A stretch of DNA of 16,103 nucleotides from Picosynechococcus sp. PCC 7002 (GTDB lineage Bacteria; Cyanobacteriota; Cyanobacteriia; Cyanobacteriales; MRBY01): NCBI RefSeq assembly GCF_963860125.1, contig NZ_CAWLFA010000003.1:1-16103 (forward strand). The letters run 5' to 3'. Under the pieces are notes generated by a model. The model was not told where the DNA came from. It ran no database searches and worked only from the letters and a program-made list of their open reading frames with translations. A program made the translations under genes and the position numbers. Every line of letters starts with the position of its first letter. Within the stretch, counting starts at the first letter, position 1. This document shows, piece after piece, positions 14,725-16,103 of the stretch.

Positions 14725-14987
14725 CCCTTAAAGCTCCTATCGAAAAAGACTGTGACGATCACAGGGGGTTGCTTATCTGGATTGTAAACCACCCTCAAGG
14801 CGCGATCGCCATATTCCGGGATCCGTTTCCATGCCCTGACAGCGTTGGTTCGATTATCCCGGTCGCTATAGTCTGGGTTATCTATGGTTCTCTGAATCCA
14901 TTCTGGCTTGATTTTTTGGCGATCTTTTCTCTGTAAAACTTCCTGGGTATGAATCGACAAAACATATCCATCAAGGGGATCAATCAT
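14721..14987 (-). CDS. DUF4258 protein (putative toxin)
   Basis: An 88-residue protein of the DUF4258 family: SIHTQEVLQRKDR, then PEWIQRTIDNPDY, then RVVYNPDKQPPVIVTVFFDRSFKG. The last block is the family's conserved end and recalls RelE-like toxins. The ATG at 14987 has a GAGGAG Shine-Dalgarno about 9 bases upstream. It lies 37 bp after the small gene of the recombinase operon and could be read from the same transcript. It overlaps the DUF2283 gene by 4 bp. Toxicity has to be inferred; some members of the family are probably not toxins. Confidence 0.83.
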   Translation of the reverse strand: MIDPLDGYVLSIHTQEVLQRKDRQKIKPEWIQRTIDNPDYSDRDNRTNAVRAWKRIPEYGDRALRVVYNPDKQPPVIVTVFFDRSFKG

Positions 14988-15024
14988 TGGGGAGACTCCT
15001 CGTAACCTTCTGTTTTTATCATTC

Positions 15025-15267
15025 CTAGAGAGCCAGAAGCGAAAGAATCACACATCCCCTAACCCGATCATCTAAATCTTGGCAGTAGGCGATCGCCCTT
15101 GGGACATCATCAATAATTTCTTCTAAGTCCTGCATGACTTTTATGACCTTAATCATATTGCCCACCGATGCTTTCTCCCATTGGGCCAAAAGGAAACGCC
15201 GGGATAAAGCATGGTTCACTGCATCCCGTCCAAACAAACTATTTAGTTCTGCTCTCCCTCGATTCAT
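15025..15267 (-). CDS. Small hypothetical protein coupled to the recombinase
   Basis: An 80-residue protein from the ATG at 15267, which overlaps the recombinase stop (ATGA). The frame is open up to 15321, but that part overlaps recombinase coding sequence. I do not recognise it. The content is mostly helical: a basic N-terminal half (RGRAELNSLFGRDAVNHALSRR), a middle with AQWEKASVGNMIKVIKVM, and an acidic stretch DLEEIIDDVPRAI. One HIP1 site. Coupling implies a job tied to recombination or to setting recombinase level, but nothing more can be said. Confidence 0.6.
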   Translation of the reverse strand: MNRGRAELNSLFGRDAVNHALSRRFLLAQWEKASVGNMIKVIKVMQDLEEIIDDVPRAIAYCQDLDDRVRGCVILSLLAL

Positions 15268-15941
15268 GCCGTCAGTCTCTCTTCTCTTTTGATGATGTTG
15301 CTCACTGTCATGGGGTACCACCGCCCGCCCCGCTGGGTTTTAATGCCCTCAGAATTCAGATGATTGGCGATCGCCTGTAGGGTTTTGCCTTCACTCCGTA
15401 ACCGCTGGATAGCCTCGACTGTCTTATGCTCTTTGGTTTTGGTGAGTTTTTTCCCAGTGACTTTGTAGCCAAAACCTACGCCCCCGATATGCTCGCCTTG
15501 GGACTTCTTATGCTGTAAGGCTGCACTGGTACGCTCTCCGATGGTTTCTCTCTCCCATTGGGCCACACTCATCAAGACATTGAGAACTAAGCGGCCTGAA
15601 GCGGTACGGGTGTCCACTTGTTCACTGACTGACATTAGGGAGAATTTATCAGCAAAGTAGTTTTCCAGAAGCCAATCCAAATCCTTAACGGAACGGGTGA
15701 GTCTGTCGAGCTTAACAATCACCATGGCCTCCACTTCTCCACTGTCGAGCATCCCAAGGGCTTTCTGTAGACCGGGGCGTTCTAGGCTTTTTGCAGACTG
15801 GCCCGCGTCAATGACGATGTCTACCAGTTCAATGTCATAGAGGCCCGCGTATGCCTCTAGCTTGGCTTTTTGGGCATCTAGGGAAACGCCCTGCGTGGCT
15901 TGTTCTTCTGTTGAGACTCTGATGTATCCGATGGCTTTCAT
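15264..15941 (-). CDS. Serine recombinase (resolvase/invertase family)
   Basis: A 225-residue recombinase that would cut and rejoin DNA through a phosphoserine link. The catalytic start is YIRVSTEEQ with S10, followed by VSLDAQ (19-24), the active-site arginine region KLDRLTRS (77-84) and the long E-helix with LVLNVLMSVAQWERETI. The C-terminal DNA-binding part (GVGFGYKVTGKKL...LQAIANHLNSEGIKTQRGGRW) resembles the start of the PF07508 recombinase domain but stops before the zinc ribbon and coiled coil of large serine integrases. On this plasmid, multimer resolution is the likely job. The start ATG at 15941 has no Shine-Dalgarno. Candidate recombination or operator repeats lie upstream at 15995-16098. 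Confidence 0.9.
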   Translation of the reverse strand: MKAIGYIRVSTEEQATQGVSLDAQKAKLEAYAGLYDIELVDIVIDAGQSAKSLERPGLQKALGMLDSGEVEAMVIVKLDRLTRSVKDLDWLLENYFADKFSLMSVSEQVDTRTASGRLVLNVLMSVAQWERETIGERTSAALQHKKSQGEHIGGVGFGYKVTGKKLTKTKEHKTVEAIQRLRSEGKTLQAIANHLNSEGIKTQRGGRWYPMTVSNIIKREERLTA

Positions 15942-15978
15942 GGCTTTATTTAAGTGACTGGCTTTATCCCTAAAAGAA

Positions 15979-16006
15979 ATAATATCATAAACATATAAAG
16001 GTTTAA
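15979..16006 (-). promoter_or_regulatory. Predicted recombinase promoter overlapping a 22-bp repeat
   Basis: On the - strand TTAAAC (16006-16001) and TATTAT (15984-15979) are 16 bp apart. The -35 lies inside the first 22-bp repeat, so whatever binds the repeat could repress the recombinase. Match to consensus is moderate. Confidence 0.35.
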
Positions 16007-16098
16007 TACCTTAATTTGATTAATTGATACTCAGGCTTCTGAAATACTTGTATCCTGGCGATATAACCAAAAACCCATAAAGGTTTAATACCTTAATT
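15995..16098. repeat. Two identical 22-bp repeats between the recombinase and parA
   Basis: The copies are at 15995-16016 and 16077-16098, 82 bp start to start. Each contains the dyad AAGGT-TTAAT-ACCTT. The second ends 5 bp before the parA ATG if the molecule is circular. Between them a dyad GATAC (16026-16030)/GTATC (16050-16054) is centred near 16040. Candidates are the parA operator/centromere or recombinase sites; the rest of 15942-16103 holds no gene. Confidence 0.75.
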
Positions 16099-16103
16099 CT
16101 TTG

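Noticed and set aside
1..16103. CRISPR array, tRNA/rRNA genes, insertion sequences
   Set aside because: No regularly spaced repeat-spacer pattern, no cloverleaf or rRNA segments, and no transposase or terminal inverted repeats were seen; the serine recombinase fits a resolvase better than a transposase.

Overview
The window looks like a complete small cyanobacterial plasmid. The octamer GCGATCGC (core of the cyanobacterial HIP1 repeat) occurs 27 times in 16.1 kb, the genes are those of a self-contained replicon, and a parA-type gene starts at base 1, with upstream repeats at the far end that only make sense if the ends join. From memory, the length (16,103 bp) and content match plasmid pAQ3 of Synechococcus (Picosynechococcus) sp. 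PCC 7002; I could not check this.

Layout. (1) 1-1030 (+): a type Ib ParA ATPase overlapping a small ribbon-helix-helix (RHH) partner, the partition cassette. (2) 1154-7638 (+): a type I restriction-modification operon in the order hsdM, hsdS, an AlbA_2/divergent AAA-4 gene, hsdR. Two identical 19-bp repeats lie just upstream of hsdR. (3) 7718-9519 (-): an Abi_2/AbiF-like HEPN protein. It has a strong-looking promoter and a terminator-like hairpin squeezed into its short leader. Upstream of it are two unknown overlapping genes. (4) 9658-13253 (-): the probable replication operon: a small RHH (CopG-like) protein, an archaeo-eukaryotic-type (AEP) primase, and an SF2 helicase. Opposite the primase leader I see a well-formed promoter, two hairpins and an intrinsic terminator on the + strand. 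These predict an antisense RNA of about 100 nt of the copy-control type. (5) 13254-13659: a gene-free AT-rich region with tandem 12-bp iteron-like repeats, the probable origin. (6) 13660-14303 (-): a Phd/YefM-VapC toxin-antitoxin pair. A broken second copy of the antitoxin 5' end lies beside the toxin stop codon. (7) 14473-14987 (-): a DUF4258/DUF2283 pair. (8) 15025-15941 (-): a serine recombinase and a coupled small gene. Between it and parA across the circle junction lie two identical 22-bp repeats with internal dyads.

How it fits together. The backbone replicates (primase/helicase, iterons, antisense RNA, RHH repressor), resolves multimers (recombinase), partitions (ParA plus RHH) and is held in place by two toxin-antitoxin-like pairs. 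About half the plasmid is a defence block (type I RM plus HEPN Abi). That block is nearly free of HIP1 sites (3 in about 7.9 kb, against 24 in the remaining 8.2 kb), which suggests later acquisition. All functions are inferred from sequence by eye; no searches were run.
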